From positions 62,001 to 126,000 of the forward strand of contig JAPZUE010000055.1 in assembly GCA_027533385.1 (NCBI GenBank): a stretch of DNA of 64,000 nt, written 5' to 3'. The notes under the pieces were generated by a model, which saw only the letters and a program-made list of their open reading frames with translations, made no database searches and was not told where the DNA came from. The number at the start of each line of letters is the position of its first letter. Position 1 is the stretch's first letter. The position numbers were made by a program, and so were the translations under genes. Source of the DNA: Rhizobium sp. (GTDB lineage: Bacteria; Pseudomonadota; Alphaproteobacteria; Rhizobiales; Rhizobiaceae). Of this stretch, positions 24,725 to 34,579 are shown piece by piece.

Positions 24725-27103
24725 ATGACTCGTTCGGTCGAGAGCCGCTTCCTGGCAATCGTCGGGATCACGATCTTCATTCTGGTCGTGCCGCTCTTTG
24801 CGCTGTTTCTGTCTCTGGCGACGGAACGCGCCGCCAACGAACTGCAGCAGAATCTCGACATCCTCCTCGCAGCCAATGCCCAGGCACTCGCCAAGCCGCT
24901 CTGGGACTTCGACGAGGAAAGCGTCGAACAGATCACCGCGACCATCGTTTCGAACGGCCCCGTCAGCCGCGTCAACGTCAAGGATGTCTCCGGCGGCATT
25001 GCCGTCTCGATGCCGGCCCTGCCGAAATGGCCGAAGAACGGTCTGGAATCGATCACCCGCGAGATCTTCTATCGCGCCGTCGAGGGTCCGAAACTCGTCG
25101 GCACGATCACGATCTACTACAGCCGCATCGACATGTTCTCCTCACTGCGCCAGGCCGAAGTGATGCTGATCGGCATCTTCATGCTGGCGGTCATGGGCGT
25201 CGTGGGTGCCGCAGTCGTCGGCAATCGCCTGATGGTGATGAAGCCTCTCCTGAAGCTCACTGCCGCCATCGAGGCGACACGCAGGCTCGGTTCCCGCCAC
25301 CATGTGGACTGGCAGTCCAACGACGAGATCGGCCGGCTGGCGCGCAGCTTCAATGCCATGCAGATCAAGCTTGAGAAGGAGGAAGGCGAGCTTCGCCTCG
25401 CCCACCGTCGAGCCACCGACATCTACAACACCACGCCGGCCATGCTCTTCTCGCTGGACGAGGAAGACCGGATCACCGGCGTCAGCGACTACTGGCTCCT
25501 CGCCACCGGCTATCAACGTCACCAGATCGTCGGTCGCCAGTTCATCGAACTTGTACCGGCAGAAGCCCGAGCAACCTATCACGAACGCAAGAAGACCCGC
25601 TCGATTGCCGACGTTCTGGAAGCCACGACGCAATTCGTCTGCGCCGACGGCACCGTGATGGACGTGCTGATCGCCGAAGCCAACCGCAAGATCGAAGGGG
25701 CCGACGAGGATCTGTCGCTTTCGGTCATGACGGATGTCACGGCACTCAAGCAGTCCGAGGAGCGCAACCACCGCCAGGCGATCACCGATCATCTGACCGG
25801 GCTGCGCAACCGCCAGGGCTTTGAAACCGCCCTCGACAGCGAAATCGCCGCCACCGATCTGGCGGGCGAAGAACTCGCCTGCATCTTTGTCGACCTCGAC
25901 CGCTTCAAGTGGATCAACGACAATCTCGGTCACCAGGCGGGCGATCTTGTGCTGCGCCGCTTCGTGGACTCCATGCTCGACCGGCTTCCCAAGGGCGCGA
26001 TTGCGGCCCGGCTGGGGGGTGACGAATTCGCCGTCCTGTTGCGAGGCAGATCGATCGAACCCGTCGCGACCGATCTCAGCCGCGCCCTCTGCGAGATCTT
26101 CGTGCATCCCATGTCGATCGAAGGTTCGACCGTGCGCCTGAGCGCCAGCATCGGGATCGCGGTCTATCCGCACCACGCCGCCAACGCCGCAGAACTTCTG
26201 CAGAAGTCCGACATGGCGATGTACAGCAAGAAACGCGACGGCAAGAACGGCGCGCAGCTTTACGATCCGCAGATCCAGGACCACACTCGTCGCCGGGCCG
26301 AAATCGAGCGGGATATCGAGGAAGGCCTCGCCGAGGATTGGTTCGATGCCTTCTTCCAGCCGATCGTGGAAGTCACGAGCGGCCGCACGGTCGGTTACGA
26401 AGCGCTGATGCGCCTCGTCCATCCCAAACGCGGCATCGTCCCGCCGGCAGAAATGATCGGGGTCGCCGAAGAAACCGGCGCCATCAGTCGCCTGGGCGGC
26501 CAGGTGCTCGAAAAGGCGCTTGCCAATCTCGCCCGCCTCAGTGCGGCGACCGGCAATCATGACGCCTATCTCGCCATCAACTTCTCGCCGCTGCAGTTCG
26601 ATGCGTCGCTGCCGGTGCGCCTCGCAGCGCTGACCGCCCATTACGACATCGAGCCCCGCAGCATCGTCGTAGAAATCACCGAGGCAACGCTGCTGCATGA
26701 CAACCCGCAGATCCGCACCATCCTCGACGAATTCAACCGCTATGGCTACCGCATCGCCCTCGACGATTTCGGCACTGGCTATTCCTCGCTGAGCTATCTC
26801 AACCGCTTCCCGGTCGACATCGTCAAGATCGACCAGTCCTTCATCCGCTCGCTGACCGAAGACGAACCGGAGCTGAGCCACAAGAGCCGCATGCTGGTCG
26901 AAGGCATCACCGCCATCTCCCACAAGATGGAATGCACCGTGGTCGCAGAAGGCATCGAGTCCGAGGAGCAGCGCCACATCCTCGAGGCGTTCGGCGTCGA
27001 TTACGGCCAGGGCTTCCACTTCGCCCGTCCGGAGCCCGTTTCGAAACTGATCGAGCGCGCGTCATCCATACCGGCCCGCCTGCCAAAGGTCTCTGCGGGC
27101 TGA
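24725..27103 (+). CDS. PAS-GGDEF-EAL c-di-GMP enzyme with periplasmic sensor
   Basis: A 792-residue inner-membrane protein. The first span (about residues 10-33) leads into a periplasmic domain of about 105 residues with the AKPLWDFDEE motif common to such sensors; the second span is at about 140-165. A HAMP linker, a PAS domain (about 225-345), a GGDEF domain with intact GGDEF (about 430) and an EAL domain with EALMR and all usual catalytic residues follow. Both activities may be functional. It is followed after 24 bases by a secreted solute-binding protein and is surely co-transcribed with it. The pair sits between rplY and pth. Confidence 0.9.
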   Translation: MTRSVESRFLAIVGITIFILVVPLFALFLSLATERAANELQQNLDILLAANAQALAKPLWDFDEESVEQITATIVSNGPVSRVNVKDVSGGIAVSMPALPKWPKNGLESITREIFYRAVEGPKLVGTITIYYSRIDMFSSLRQAEVMLIGIFMLAVMGVVGAAVVGNRLMVMKPLLKLTAAIEATRRLGSRHHVDWQSNDEIGRLARSFNAMQIKLEKEEGELRLAHRRATDIYNTTPAMLFSLDEEDRITGVSDYWLLATGYQRHQIVGRQFIELVPAEARATYHERKKTRSIADVLEATTQFVCADGTVMDVLIAEANRKIEGADEDLSLSVMTDVTALKQSEERNHRQAITDHLTGLRNRQGFETALDSEIAATDLAGEELACIFVDLDRFKWINDNLGHQAGDLVLRRFVDSMLDRLPKGAIAARLGGDEFAVLLRGRSIEPVATDLSRALCEIFVHPMSIEGSTVRLSASIGIAVYPHHAANAAELLQKSDMAMYSKKRDGKNGAQLYDPQIQDHTRRRAEIERDIEEGLAEDWFDAFFQPIVEVTSGRTVGYEALMRLVHPKRGIVPPAEMIGVAEETGAISRLGGQVLEKALANLARLSAATGNHDAYLAINFSPLQFDASLPVRLAALTAHYDIEPRSIVVEITEATLLHDNPQIRTILDEFNRYGYRIALDDFGTGYSSLSYLNRFPVDIVKIDQSFIRSLTEDEPELSHKSRMLVEGITAISHKMECTVVAEGIESEEQRHILEAFGVDYGQGFHFARPEPVSKLIERASSIPARLPKVSAG

Positions 27104-27127
27104 GGTCAACTGAAAGAGGGAACCGCA

Positions 27128-27868
27128 ATGAAAGTCCTTGCCATCATGCTTTCACTTGCGGCGGCCCCGGTCGCCGCCGCAGATGTGATCCACTTCACCA
27201 CCGAAGACTACCCGCCCTACAACTACCGTGTCGGTGCCGAGATCCGCGGCGCCGGTTACGATCAGGTCCTTCTGATCATGAAGGAACTCAACGTCCGCTA
27301 CACGATCGAGATGATGCCCTGGGCGCGCGCCATTGCGCTGGCCGAAAGCGAGCCGATGCACTGCGTCTTCACCACCGCCCATATTCCCGAGCGCGACAAG
27401 CTCTTCACTTGGGTGGAGCCGCTGGCCGTCGGCCGGAACCTGATGATTGGCCGCAAGGGCGGCGACGTGACGGCCCGCAGCATCGAAGAAGCCCGCGCCT
27501 TCACCGTCGGCACGCAACGCGACGACTACACTCAGACGATCCTGGAAAAGGAAGGCTTCCCCAAGATCGACCTGGCGACCGACCTGAAACTGACCTTGAA
27601 AAAGCTCGAAAGCGGCCGCATCGATCTGATGCCGATCGATGAGCAGCATTACGTCGCGCTGGAACGGGATGGCGCACCGGTCGAGGTCAAATTCGTCTTC
27701 ACCGAACAGACCTTCTCGATCGCCTGCAACAAGGACTTCCCCGAGGATCTCAGGCTCAAGATGCAGGCTGCGCTCGACAAGCTGATCGCCGACGGCACCC
27801 AGGCGGAGATCCTGAAGAGCTACGGTCTCGACAAGGCGGAACTGCCGGAACTCGCAGCCAACCCTTGA
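27128..27868 (+). CDS. Periplasmic solute-binding protein, family 3 type
   Basis: A 246-residue secreted protein. A short signal peptide (about residues 1-18, ending AAA) is followed by the bilobed amino-acid-binding fold: DYPPYNYR near the N-terminus, the [13 protein letters not shown] segment, [11 protein letters not shown] near the hinge, and a C-terminal [16 protein letters not shown]. No permease or ATPase gene is near, so it is not part of a standard ABC importer. Its place directly after a c-di-GMP enzyme with a periplasmic sensor suggests it presents a ligand to that sensor; this is inference. Ligand unknown, probably an amino acid or other small polar molecule. Confidence 0.85.
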   Translation: MKVLAIMLSLAAAPVAAADVIHFTTEDYPPYNYRVGAEIRGAGYDQVLLIMKELNVRYTIEMMPWARAIALAESEPMHCVFTTAHIPERDKLFTWVEPLAVGRNLMIGRKGGDVTARSIEEARAFTVGTQRDDYTQTILEKEGFPKIDLATDLKLTLKKLESGRIDLMPIDEQHYVALERDGAPVEVKFVFTEQTFSIACNKDFPEDLRLKMQAALDKLIADGTQAEILKSYGLDKAELPELAANP

Positions 27869-27920
27869 CATCGCCGTCAATTCGCGTTGGGAGAACCCGG
27901 ACGAACAGACGGGAGCTCCC

Positions 27921-28646
27921 ATGATCATCCTGGCCGGCCTCGGCAATCCCGGTGCGCAATATCAGAAGAACCGGCACAACATCGGCTTCATGGCGGTGGA
28001 TGCGATCCAGCGCCGCCACAGCTTTTCGCCGTGGTCGAAGAAGTTCAAGGCGGAAATCGCGGAAGGCACACTCGCCGGCGAAAAGGTCATGCTGATCAAG
28101 CCGCAGACCTATATGAACCTCTCGGGCGAAAGCGTCGGCGAGGCCATGCGCTTCTACAAGCTTGGCCCCGAAGACATCGTCGCCATCTATGACGAACTCG
28201 ACCTTCTGCCCGGCAAGGCCCGGATCAAGACCGGAGGCGGCCATGGCGGCCACAACGGCATCAAATCGCTCGACGCCCATTGCGGCCTGAACTACCGGCG
28301 GCTCCGCCTCGGCATCGGCCATCCCGGCGACAAGTCCAAGGTTCACAACCACGTGCTCGGCGACTTCGGAAAGCTGGATGCCGAATGGCTCGATCCGCTC
28401 CTCGAAGCACTCGCCGACAATGCCGACATGCTGGTGCGTGGTGAGGATTCGCAGCTGATGAACAAGCTGGCATTGGCCACCGGAGTCAAGGTCGAGGACG
28501 ACAAACCCGCCAAAGCGCCAAAGCCTCCCAAGCCAGCCCAGTCCCATATCCATCAGGCCCGCAATTCCGCCCAGCCGAAGAAGCTTCCCGAGACCGGCCC
28601 CATGGCCGAGATGCTGAAGAAGATGTTTGGCCCCAAGGGCGACTGA
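27921..28646 (+). CDS. pth: Peptidyl-tRNA hydrolase
   Basis: A 241-residue enzyme that frees tRNA from peptidyl-tRNA dropped by ribosomes. Catalytic features are present: GLGNPG at the N-terminus, the catalytic His in KNRHNIGF (about residue 21), [12 protein letters not shown], and [26 protein letters not shown] with the catalytic Asp at about 94. The core ends near residue 190; the remaining 50 residues are a Lys/Pro/Ala-rich tail common in rhizobial Pth. It lies 52 bases after the solute-binding gene, so it may be transcribed from that operon as well as from a nearer promoter. Confidence 0.95.
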   Translation: MIILAGLGNPGAQYQKNRHNIGFMAVDAIQRRHSFSPWSKKFKAEIAEGTLAGEKVMLIKPQTYMNLSGESVGEAMRFYKLGPEDIVAIYDELDLLPGKARIKTGGGHGGHNGIKSLDAHCGLNYRRLRLGIGHPGDKSKVHNHVLGDFGKLDAEWLDPLLEALADNADMLVRGEDSQLMNKLALATGVKVEDDKPAKAPKPPKPAQSHIHQARNSAQPKKLPETGPMAEMLKKMFGPKGD

Positions 28647-28716
28647 CACGATCCGGGCGGGCGACCGCCCTGCCCCGCCTTAAACCGATAGCCGCGCAAA
28701 CGACCGGAAGACGACC

Positions 28717-29646
28717 ATGAGCCACGACATCACCACCGACCTCGTCACCCTGCGCGACTACTGGCGTTATGCCATCTCCCGCTTCAACGCCGCCGAACTG
28801 AGCTACGGCCACGGCACCCATACCGCCGTCGACGATGCCGCCTTCCTCATACTCGACAGCCTCGACCTGCCGATCGACACGCTCGACCCCTTCCTCGACG
28901 CAAAGCTCCTGCCATCAGAGCGCCGCCTTCTGGCCGAGCGCATCGAGACGCGCGTGGCGACCCGCAAGCCCTCGGCCTATCTCACCGGCCGCTCCTATAT
29001 CCAGGGCATGCGCTTCTTCGTCGATGAGCGCGTGATCGTGCCGCGCTCGCATATCGGCGAAATCCTCTTCAACGAATATGGCGGCGAATTCGGCTCGACC
29101 TTCCTGCCCGATCCCTTCGCAGTCGAAAGCGTGGTCGATATCTGCACCGGATCGGGGTGCCTCGCGATCCTCGCCGCAAAATTCTTCCCGCTGGCATCCG
29201 TCGATGCCGTTGATCTCTCCGCCGATGCGCTGGAGGTCGCCGAAAAGAACCGCCAGGCCTATGGCCTCGAAGACCAGCTGACGCTGCATCAGGGCGACCT
29301 CTTTACGCCGCTCGCGGGCCGCAAGTTCGACCTGATCATCACCAACCCGCCCTATGTCGACCACGAAGCCATGGACGCCTTCCCGGCCGAATACCGCGCC
29401 GAACCCGCCATGGCCCATGACGGCGGCGAAGACGGCCTCGATCTCGTCCGCACGCTGCTCGCCGAAGCCCCCAAGCACCTGAATCCGGGCGGCGGCATGC
29501 TCTGCGAAATCGGCCGCGGTCGCGACATCCTCGAAGCCGAATTCCCCGACCTCGACTTCCTCTGGGTCGAGACGACAGAGGAAGAGGACGCGGTGTTCTG
29601 GATCTCGGCGGAAGCGCTCGGCGTGAAGGCGAAGAAGGGCAAGTGA
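28717..29646 (+). CDS. prmB: Ribosomal protein L3 N5-glutamine methyltransferase
   Basis: A 309-residue SAM-dependent methyltransferase of the HemK/PrmB family that methylates a Gln side chain of ribosomal protein L3. The SAM-binding block VVDICTGSGCLAILAA lies near residues 138-153 and the substrate-glutamine motif NPPY near 208-211. The N-terminal segment with YGHGTHTAVDDA and PSAYLTGRSYIQGMRFFVDERVIVPRS is the PrmB form rather than PrmC. Its role in ribosome maturation fits its neighbours rplY and pth. It converges with the small membrane-protein gene that ends at 29657. Confidence 0.9.
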   Translation: MSHDITTDLVTLRDYWRYAISRFNAAELSYGHGTHTAVDDAAFLILDSLDLPIDTLDPFLDAKLLPSERRLLAERIETRVATRKPSAYLTGRSYIQGMRFFVDERVIVPRSHIGEILFNEYGGEFGSTFLPDPFAVESVVDICTGSGCLAILAAKFFPLASVDAVDLSADALEVAEKNRQAYGLEDQLTLHQGDLFTPLAGRKFDLIITNPPYVDHEAMDAFPAEYRAEPAMAHDGGEDGLDLVRTLLAEAPKHLNPGGGMLCEIGRGRDILEAEFPDLDFLWVETTEEEDAVFWISAEALGVKAKKGK

Positions 29647-29656
29647 GGCACAAGCC

Positions 29657-30055
29657 TCACCAGGTGAAGGTTTCGACCCGATACCAGAAGAGATCGACCA
29701 GTGCGGCAAGCCCCCAGTTTATGAAATAGGCCGCAATCCGTGATGCGTCGGGCGCGAGAAGCAGGGCCAGAAATCCGCTGAACATGGCCCAGCCAACCGC
29801 GAGCCGCAGATTGTGCAGGCTGTCGAGCCGGTAATAGCCCGCCTCGTCATATTCGGTCTTGAAGATCAGGTCGTGCCAACTGAAGCCGTCGCTGATGGCA
29901 AGATCCATCGTCGGCCGATCCGACAGCCGATCCGGCAGGATGTTGAAAACGGCGCGCACCACATGGCCGATTGCGCCCATGATCGCAAAGAGGCCGACCG
30001 CCACGACATAGTGCCAGGTAGCGGCTTCGGGGAGTGTCTGCAGGTCAGGGTTCAT
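29657..30055 (-). CDS. Small inner-membrane protein of unknown function
   Basis: A 132-residue protein with about three membrane segments (residues 15-38, 82-103 and 105-125) and a conserved-looking soluble loop, SDGFSWHDLIFKTEYDEAGYYRLDSLHNLRLAVGW split across its middle, rich in aromatic residues. I do not recognise a named family, though proteins of this appearance occur in rhizobia. It diverges in function from both neighbours and seems to be transcribed alone or after clpS. The start at 30055 gives a typical short polar N-terminus before the first span. Confidence 0.7.
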   Translation of the reverse strand: MNPDLQTLPEAATWHYVVAVGLFAIMGAIGHVVRAVFNILPDRLSDRPTMDLAISDGFSWHDLIFKTEYDEAGYYRLDSLHNLRLAVGWAMFSGFLALLLAPDASRIAAYFINWGLAALVDLFWYRVETFTW

Positions 30056-30109
30056 GGCCGAAGTCTATGCCCGCAGACGTAATCAATTGGTTTTCAAACC
30101 CGAGGGTCC

Positions 30110-30418
30110 TCACTCCTCCGGCTCTGCCGTGAACAGCAGCGGCATGCCCGCTTCCTTGGCAAGGTCCATCGCTTCCGTCACCTTTGTCTCCGCAATCTCG
30201 CGGGTGCAGACGACGACCACTGCCGAGCCGAACTTGTGCGCGGTCATCATCACCCGGTACCCCGTCTCCTCGCTCATCCGGAAGACGACCCTCAGCACGA
30301 TCGTCACGAACTCGCGCGGCGTGTAGTCGTCATTGTGCAAGAGCACCTTGTAGAGCCTGGGTTTCTCCACCTTCGGCTTGGTCACCGTCTTCGGCGTCAG
30401 CACCGTATCCTTCGCCAT
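30110..30418 (-). CDS. clpS: Clp protease adaptor ClpS, second type (ClpS2)
   Basis: A 102-residue adaptor that delivers proteins with destabilising N-terminal residues to ClpAP. The N-terminal 25 residues are the flexible Lys/Thr/Pro-rich segment. The binding pocket is recognisable: HNDDYTP for Asn34-Asp35-Asp36 (E. coli numbering) and the His of MMTAHKFG for His66. Where E. coli and ClpS1 have Met40 as gatekeeper this protein has Arg (YTPREF), the mark of ClpS2 of Agrobacterium, which accepts a narrower set of N-degrons. The second ATG (30418) is preferred because GGAGG abuts the first. ClpA is not in the window. Confidence 0.9.
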   Translation of the reverse strand: MAKDTVLTPKTVTKPKVEKPRLYKVLLHNDDYTPREFVTIVLRVVFRMSEETGYRVMMTAHKFGSAVVVVCTREIAETKVTEAMDLAKEAGMPLLFTAEPEE

Positions 30419-30434
30419 CATTCCTCCGGCAACT

Positions 30435-30701
30435 TATACCAAGTGTCGATGATATGAACCGATAGGATCGGCTCGACCGGTCTTTCTGGCTAGGAGAGAT
30501 CCGAAGAGCGATGCTTTCGCATCGGTCAAGGAACTCGACGACGCCAGAAGGGCCGGGAAGCCGACCGGAGGTGGCTTATTGCGGGCCTCTGGCGTTGTTG
30601 CGCTGCTTGGTCGATGCGAAAGCATCGCCCAGCGCACCGCGCCTAGCCAGAAACCCGCAATAAGCCATCCTATAGGTCCCTATCATCGATACTTGGTATT
30701 A
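30435..30701. repeat. Double palindromic intergenic repeat (RIME-like)
   Basis: A 267-bp element made of two diverged copies of a unit of about 135 bp, fused tail to tail, so both outer ends read TACCAAGTRTCGATGATA inward. Each unit folds on itself: TTTCTGGC near one end pairs with GCCAGA near the other, and the centre holds CGATGC-TTTC-GCATCG. In the right unit GGCTTATTGCGGG pairs perfectly with CCCGCAATAAGCC. A third copy lies at 33446-33585. The structure resembles the Rhizobium intergenic mosaic elements described in the literature; membership in that family is inference. Confidence 0.85.
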
Positions 30702-30723
30702 CAGCCCTAGAGGGGCCGCAACA

Positions 30724-30752
30724 CTTGACCATGACCCTCCTATACCCCATAG
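30724..30752 (+). promoter_or_regulatory. Candidate ychF promoter
   Basis: CTTGAC, 17 bases, CCATAG, 42 bases before the ychF start and just outside the repeat. The -35 box is a perfect consensus match. Confidence 0.5.
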
Positions 30753-30794
30753 GCGTGGGCAACGAAAATCCATCCCGAGCAGGTATTCAGAGCC

Positions 30795-31898
<1,104 letters not shown>

Positions 31899-31951
31899 TC
31901 GCGTTAGCTTCCTCCGAAGACAACCTCTGCGAGGCATGATTCGGAGGACTG

Positions 31952-33412
31952 ATGAACCAGAGACTGTACCGCATCTGCTTGGCAGCCTGCCTGATCCTGC
32001 CTGTCGCCGGATGGGCAGATGCCAGGGCCAGCGAAACAGCTCCCGCTGAGGCCCTCAAGAGGGCCTTCGATGCGATGCTGCCGCTCAAAGGTGAGCTCGC
32101 GCGCTTCCTGACTGCGAAACAGACGTGGCGGGGCTACGAATATGAGGTGCGCATTGATCCGCCTCTTCTCTTCCGCGAACTCGCGCATACCGGCCTCACC
32201 GTATCCGGCCTCGATCCCTCAATTCTGAATTTCACCCGGCAGCCTTCCGGCACCTGGAGCTTTGAGCAGCAAGGTTCCTACGACATCAAGGCGCAACTGG
32301 GCAGCGGCCCCTCCGCGACACGTTTGATCTACAGAGCGGCAGAGACCGCGACGAAGGCGCAGCTGTCGCAGGATTTGCGCACGCAGCCCAAGCTCAACAC
32401 AACCATCAGCGACCTTGAGGTCTCCCTCTGGACGGCCAACACCTTTGCGTCTCGAACGGTCGGAACTTTGTATCTCGATCAGACGATGACGGACGTGACC
32501 CCCGATCATGCCGATCTGGAGATCGACACCACCGAGTTGCAGGTGGCTGATTGGGATCACCTCGGACAGGTATCCGCCAGGAAGATCGCCACGAAGCTGC
32601 AGGCAACGGACTTTCGCTATCGCGCCATCCAGGATCTGGTTACCGAGGGTCTGCCGCTTGTCCTGAACAGACAATCAGCCGTCGCGATCGCGGAGCAGCT
32701 GCGTCCGAAGATCAAGGCGATCATGCCGATTGCGGCAGACCTGAAACAAACGGGCTCTGTCGAAGACGCGATATGGGATATGCAGGAATTCGCTCTCGGC
32801 GTCGAAAAGCTCGACTACACCGTGGATGCGTCCAATCTCGCTGCAGATGCCACCATCGTCACCGACGTGAGTATCGAAGGGATCAATACACGAGGGCGGC
32901 TTGGCCCCACAAAGGCAAAGCTCGTACCAGAACAGGCCAAGCTGTCTTTCACCATCGATGGCCTGAACTTCCAGAAGCCATGGGAGTACATCGTCAAGGG
33001 TGCCGCTTTCGACAAGCGTCCCTGGCTCAATGACAACCAACGCCAGCTGGCCTTGAATTACCTCACGCCGGAAAAGTCGGTGAAAGTGTCCGTGGACGAG
33101 GGCCGCCTGATCTCGGACCTCTATGAGGTGACGGTCTCGGGCACCGTTCATGTTCAGCGCCAGGGATGGCCCATCATAGACCTGCGGGTCAGCACCCGGA
33201 GCCTCGATGCACTGGTCGCCCACCTCCAATCCAACGCAAAGCGCATGCCCGACCTTGGGACCTATGCCTTCTTTGCCCTGATGGTGCAGGGCTTTGCAGC
33301 CAGGGCCGATGATGGATCGCTGTATTGGGACATCGCAAGCCTGGGAGACGGGCGCGTGCTGGTGAACGGTCGCGATTTCAGCCCGCCCGTCGAGGGGCCT
33401 CAGTTCCCTTAG
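31952..33412 (+). CDS. Exported protein of unknown function
   Basis: A 486-residue protein with a clear signal peptide (about residues 1-25, ending ADARA) and no further membrane segment, so it should be periplasmic or outer-membrane associated. The rest is rich in alternating beta-strand patterns and in Thr/Asp, without a motif I recognise; it vaguely resembles large periplasmic beta proteins (DUF2125/DUF945 style), but I would not name it so. GGAGGACTG sets the start. Base composition is slightly lower in GC than its neighbours. It lies with ychF between inverted copies of the palindromic repeat, so it may be a local acquisition. Confidence 0.7.
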   Translation: MNQRLYRICLAACLILPVAGWADARASETAPAEALKRAFDAMLPLKGELARFLTAKQTWRGYEYEVRIDPPLLFRELAHTGLTVSGLDPSILNFTRQPSGTWSFEQQGSYDIKAQLGSGPSATRLIYRAAETATKAQLSQDLRTQPKLNTTISDLEVSLWTANTFASRTVGTLYLDQTMTDVTPDHADLEIDTTELQVADWDHLGQVSARKIATKLQATDFRYRAIQDLVTEGLPLVLNRQSAVAIAEQLRPKIKAIMPIAADLKQTGSVEDAIWDMQEFALGVEKLDYTVDASNLAADATIVTDVSIEGINTRGRLGPTKAKLVPEQAKLSFTIDGLNFQKPWEYIVKGAAFDKRPWLNDNQRQLALNYLTPEKSVKVSVDEGRLISDLYEVTVSGTVHVQRQGWPIIDLRVSTRSLDALVAHLQSNAKRMPDLGTYAFFALMVQGFAARADDGSLYWDIASLGDGRVLVNGRDFSPPVEGPQFP

Positions 33413-33445
33413 GCACCGCGCGTCATCGATAGACCCGGGACGGAA

Positions 33446-33585
33446 CTCCCTCTGGTAGGCTTCCCGCCCGTTCTGGCGTCGTCGAACTCCTTGACCGCTC
33501 CGGCGGCATCGCTCTTCGGACCTCTCCTAGCCAGAAAGAGCGGTCGAGCCGATCCTATGGGTTCCTATCATCGACACTTGGTATA
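33446..33585. repeat. Single inverted copy of the palindromic repeat
   Basis: This 140-bp stretch, read on the minus strand, matches 30435-30573 nearly throughout, with about fifteen mismatches in roughly 137 aligned bases by my count. The changes cluster in the central loop, where CTTTCGCATC is replaced. It ends in CTTGGTATA at 33585, about 40 bases before the MaoC gene. Relative to the left copy it is inverted, so the two flank ychF and the exported protein gene. Confidence 0.85.
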
Positions 33586-33623
33586 AGGAGATGGTACAGA
33601 CTTGAACCAAACAGGGATGCAGG

Positions 33624-34094
33624 ATGCAGGAAGACAAGCTCCACTACGAGGACTTCACGGAGGGCCTGAGCTTTACGCTCGGGCCGCGTCTGGTGACAGC
33701 AGAGGAGATCATCGAATTCGCCCGTGAGTTCGATCCCCAGCCCATGCATCTCTCGGAGGAAGCCGGCAAGGCCAGCATTCTCGGCGGACTGTCCGCCTCC
33801 GGCTGGCATACCTCCAGCCTCTTCATGCGCTTGATGATCGATGCCTATGTGCTGAAGGCAGCCTCCGAGGGCGCGCCAGGGATCGAATTCATGCAGTGGC
33901 GCAAACCGGTGCTGGCAGGTGATACGCTCTCCGGTCAGTCCGTCGTCGAGGAAGCCCGTCCCATGCGCTCGCGCCCCCATCTCGGCATTGTCACCTTCGG
34001 CCATGAACTCCGCAATCAGCGCGGCGAAACGGTCATGAAAGCTCGAAACGCGGTGATGATCCGCCGCCGCCAGACTGCGGAGGTCCCGGCATGA
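33624..34094 (+). CDS. MaoC family dehydratase (first of pair)
   Basis: A 156-residue hot-dog-fold protein of the MaoC/(R)-enoyl-CoA hydratase family. The hydratase motif is seen as AREFDPQPMHLSEEAGKASILGGLSASGWHT (about residues 34-64, split by variable positions), with the Asp and His that activate water. Such enzymes hydrate enoyl-CoA in fatty-acid or polyhydroxyalkanoate metabolism; many small standalone copies have unknown substrates. It overlaps its paralog by ATGA, and the two may form a heterodimer. A palindromic repeat ends just upstream of its promoter region. Confidence 0.87.
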   Translation: MQEDKLHYEDFTEGLSFTLGPRLVTAEEIIEFAREFDPQPMHLSEEAGKASILGGLSASGWHTSSLFMRLMIDAYVLKAASEGAPGIEFMQWRKPVLAGDTLSGQSVVEEARPMRSRPHLGIVTFGHELRNQRGETVMKARNAVMIRRRQTAEVPA

Positions 34095-34579
34095 AGATGT
34101 TCGACCTCTATCCCGCAGGCACCCGCCTTGAACTCGGCAGCGTCACCTTCACTGCCGAAGACATCGTCCGCTTTGCCGAGAAATTCGATCCCCAGCCCTT
34201 CCACGTCGATCCGGAAGCGGCCAGGCATTACGTCTTTGGCGCGCTGTGCGCCTCGGGCTGGCACACCTGCGCCAACTGGATGAAGAGCTTCATCGGCTTC
34301 ATCGGTCGCGAAATGAAGCGCCTGAAGGCCGAGGGCATCGAGCCACCCAGGATCGGCCCCTCGCCCGGGTTCTCCGAGCTGCAATGGCTGAAACCCGTCT
34401 TTGCCGGCGACACGATCACCTACTTCATGACCCCCGTCGACAGCCGCGTCGTCAACGGCAAGCGCCGCTACATGCTGAACTCGGCGATATCGGAAGGCGT
34501 CAACCAGCACGGCGAAACCGTGCTGCGGTTCAACAGCAACATGATTGAATTCTTCCCCGACGAGGAGCAGTCCGCATGA
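34091..34579 (+). CDS. MaoC family dehydratase (second of pair)
   Basis: A 162-residue paralog of the preceding gene. The hydratase motif is kept: FAEKFDPQPFHVDPEAA (about residues 28-44) and GALCASGWHTCANW. Its length and the phase of the motif match the first copy, but identity is moderate, so duplication is not recent. The start overlaps the upstream stop in an ATGA, and its own stop overlaps the next start in another ATGA, giving three translationally coupled genes. Heterodimeric hydratases are known in the family. CoA ester substrate unknown. Confidence 0.87.
   Translation: MKMFDLYPAGTRLELGSVTFTAEDIVRFAEKFDPQPFHVDPEAARHYVFGALCASGWHTCANWMKSFIGFIGREMKRLKAEGIEPPRIGPSPGFSELQWLKPVFAGDTITYFMTPVDSRVVNGKRRYMLNSAISEGVNQHGETVLRFNSNMIEFFPDEEQSA

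Noticed and set aside
25142-27019. Open frame of 625 codons on the minus strand across the PAS-GGDEF-EAL gene
   Set aside because: It is antisense to conserved catalytic domains and has no ribosome site or domain of its own.
30422-30794. Insertion sequence remnant or CRISPR-like array
   Set aside because: No transposase frame, no regular spacers. The structure is a pair of inverted palindromic units, better called an intergenic repeat.
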